Assembly (NCBI RefSeq): GCF_011762185.1 | Contig: NZ_JAASQJ010000005.1 | Span: 372,001-436,000 of the forward strand | DNA length: 64,000 nucleotides | From: Dyadobacter arcticus | Lineage (GTDB): Bacteria; Bacteroidota; Bacteroidia; Cytophagales; Spirosomataceae | Direction: 5' to 3' | In this document: in pieces, positions 63,594-64,000 of the stretch | Numbering within the stretch: the first letter of the stretch is position 1 | Layout of the letters: each line of letters opens with the position of its first letter | Made by a program: the position numbers and the translations under genes | The notes under the pieces: model-generated | The model's database searches: none | Seen by the model: only the letters and a program-made list of their open reading frames with translations | Told to the model about the DNA's origin: nothing

Positions 63594-63672
63594 AGCAAAA
63601 CCATCCAAATCTCTTTGAAATGATGACCTTGCTTACTCTTGAATATGTGCAAATCAGTAAATCGTGTCGGTG

Positions 63673-63882
63673 TTAATGACTGGGACAACCGCAGTCGGTT
63701 TTCCGCTTGAAGATTCCAAGGATTTTCTTGGACTTAGGCTTCTGATAACCTTTGTATTTCTTCTTTTTTCCAAACATTTCCATTTTGGTTGAAGAAGGCT
63801 TTGCATTCACTGTTTCTATACCTGAAAGGCCGCAAATCAGGGCAAAAAACAGAAGCCATGGTGTAATTTTTCTCATCATCAT
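63673..63882 (-). CDS. Small exported basic protein
   Basis: 69 residues: signal peptide RKITPWLLFFALICGLSG ending near NAKPSS, then a short Lys-rich mature part (GKKKKYKGYQKPKSKKILGIFKRK) ending DCGCPSH. Two closely spaced cysteines could form a disulfide or bind a metal. Not recognised beyond a Bacteroidetes small hypothetical. 130 bases upstream of gcvP on the same strand, so possibly its own unit. Confidence 0.55.
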   Translation of the reverse strand: MMMRKITPWLLFFALICGLSGIETVNAKPSSTKMEMFGKKKKYKGYQKPKSKKILGIFKRKTDCGCPSH

Positions 63883-64000
63883 CCAATTTTAATCTGTGGC
63901 AGAACTTATATTCAACGAGATCGGATCCTAAACCTGTACAATTTATTTTGTGATGCTACAATTTCATCAATTTTCAGGCTTTCACCAATTCCAAAATTGT

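Noticed and set aside
63918-64000. Possible end of another gene entering from the right edge on the minus strand
   Set aside because: Two short frames are open to the edge, one ending in TILELVKA; fewer than 30 codons are visible, too little to support a gene.

Overview
The window is a piece of a bacterial chromosome from the phylum Bacteroidota, most probably a Cytophagales member close to Dyadobacter/Spirosoma. The genus is an inference from protein character; no search was run. The phylum-level evidence is firmer: two proteins end in type IX secretion (T9SS) C-terminal domains, a TonB-dependent receptor is paired with a BtuG-like surface lipoprotein, the cytoplasmic ECF sigma factor has the Bacteroidetes look, several genes have TAnnTTTG -7 promoter elements, and Shine-Dalgarno sequences are few. 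Genes are dense on both strands. I see no rRNA, tRNA, CRISPR array, insertion sequence or phage gene.

Layout. 1-9465: hexuronate catabolism. A tagaturonate reductase (uxaB, cut by the window edge) and a coupled Uma2 gene face a minus-strand run uxuA-uxaC-kdgK-eda. An ECF sigma gene and a divergent LacI repressor sit upstream, with an elaborate palindromic operator between them. A DUF349 gene converges on lacI. 9535-16215: ettA, mpl, a LOG-family nucleotide hydrolase, an OmpA/PD40 outer-membrane protein and a Tet-like MFS pump. 16212-19220 (minus): a lone heme-copper oxidase subunit III, ispE and an exported M28 peptidase. 19541-27279: xylB behind a perfect inverted repeat, a short SSB, a zinc-finger protein, an aldo/keto reductase, an exported SAM hydrolase, a GH3-family enzyme, and a minus-strand trio (lipoprotein, Uma2, HELGH metallopeptidase). 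27418-30098: prfA, an exported thioredoxin-like protein and an EamA transporter.

30138-33461 is a B12 uptake unit: cobalamin riboswitch, 11-codon leader ORF, BtuB-type receptor, BtuG-like lipoprotein and a strong terminator. 33485-41459 (minus) holds a TPR protein, a DEAD-box helicase, fbp, valS and an orphan sensor kinase that is divergent from a secreted acidic protein. 42590-44202: adk-obgE. 44298-49788: two tandem secreted SGNH-esterase/Ig-like/T9SS proteins. 49879-60622: a complex I operon, nuoA-J only, ended by a strong terminator. It carries two non-Nuo genes: a phytanoyl-CoA dioxygenase-like gene between nuoE and nuoF, and a GT39-like membrane protein fused by 1-base overlaps between nuoF and nuoG. 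60648-63882 (minus): gcvP and a small exported protein.

How the genes work together: uronates are isomerised (UxaC), reduced (UxaB), dehydrated (UxuA), phosphorylated (KdgK) and cleaved (Eda) to pyruvate and glyceraldehyde 3-phosphate. Complex I, Fbp, GcvP and XylB fit aerobic, sugar-degrading central metabolism. The secreted esterases and exported peptidase fit a degrader of polymeric plant or soil material. The least ordinary parts are the decorated and incomplete nuo operon, the riboswitch leader ORF, the LacI operator and the exported SAM hydrolase. I found no clear case of a wholly new system.
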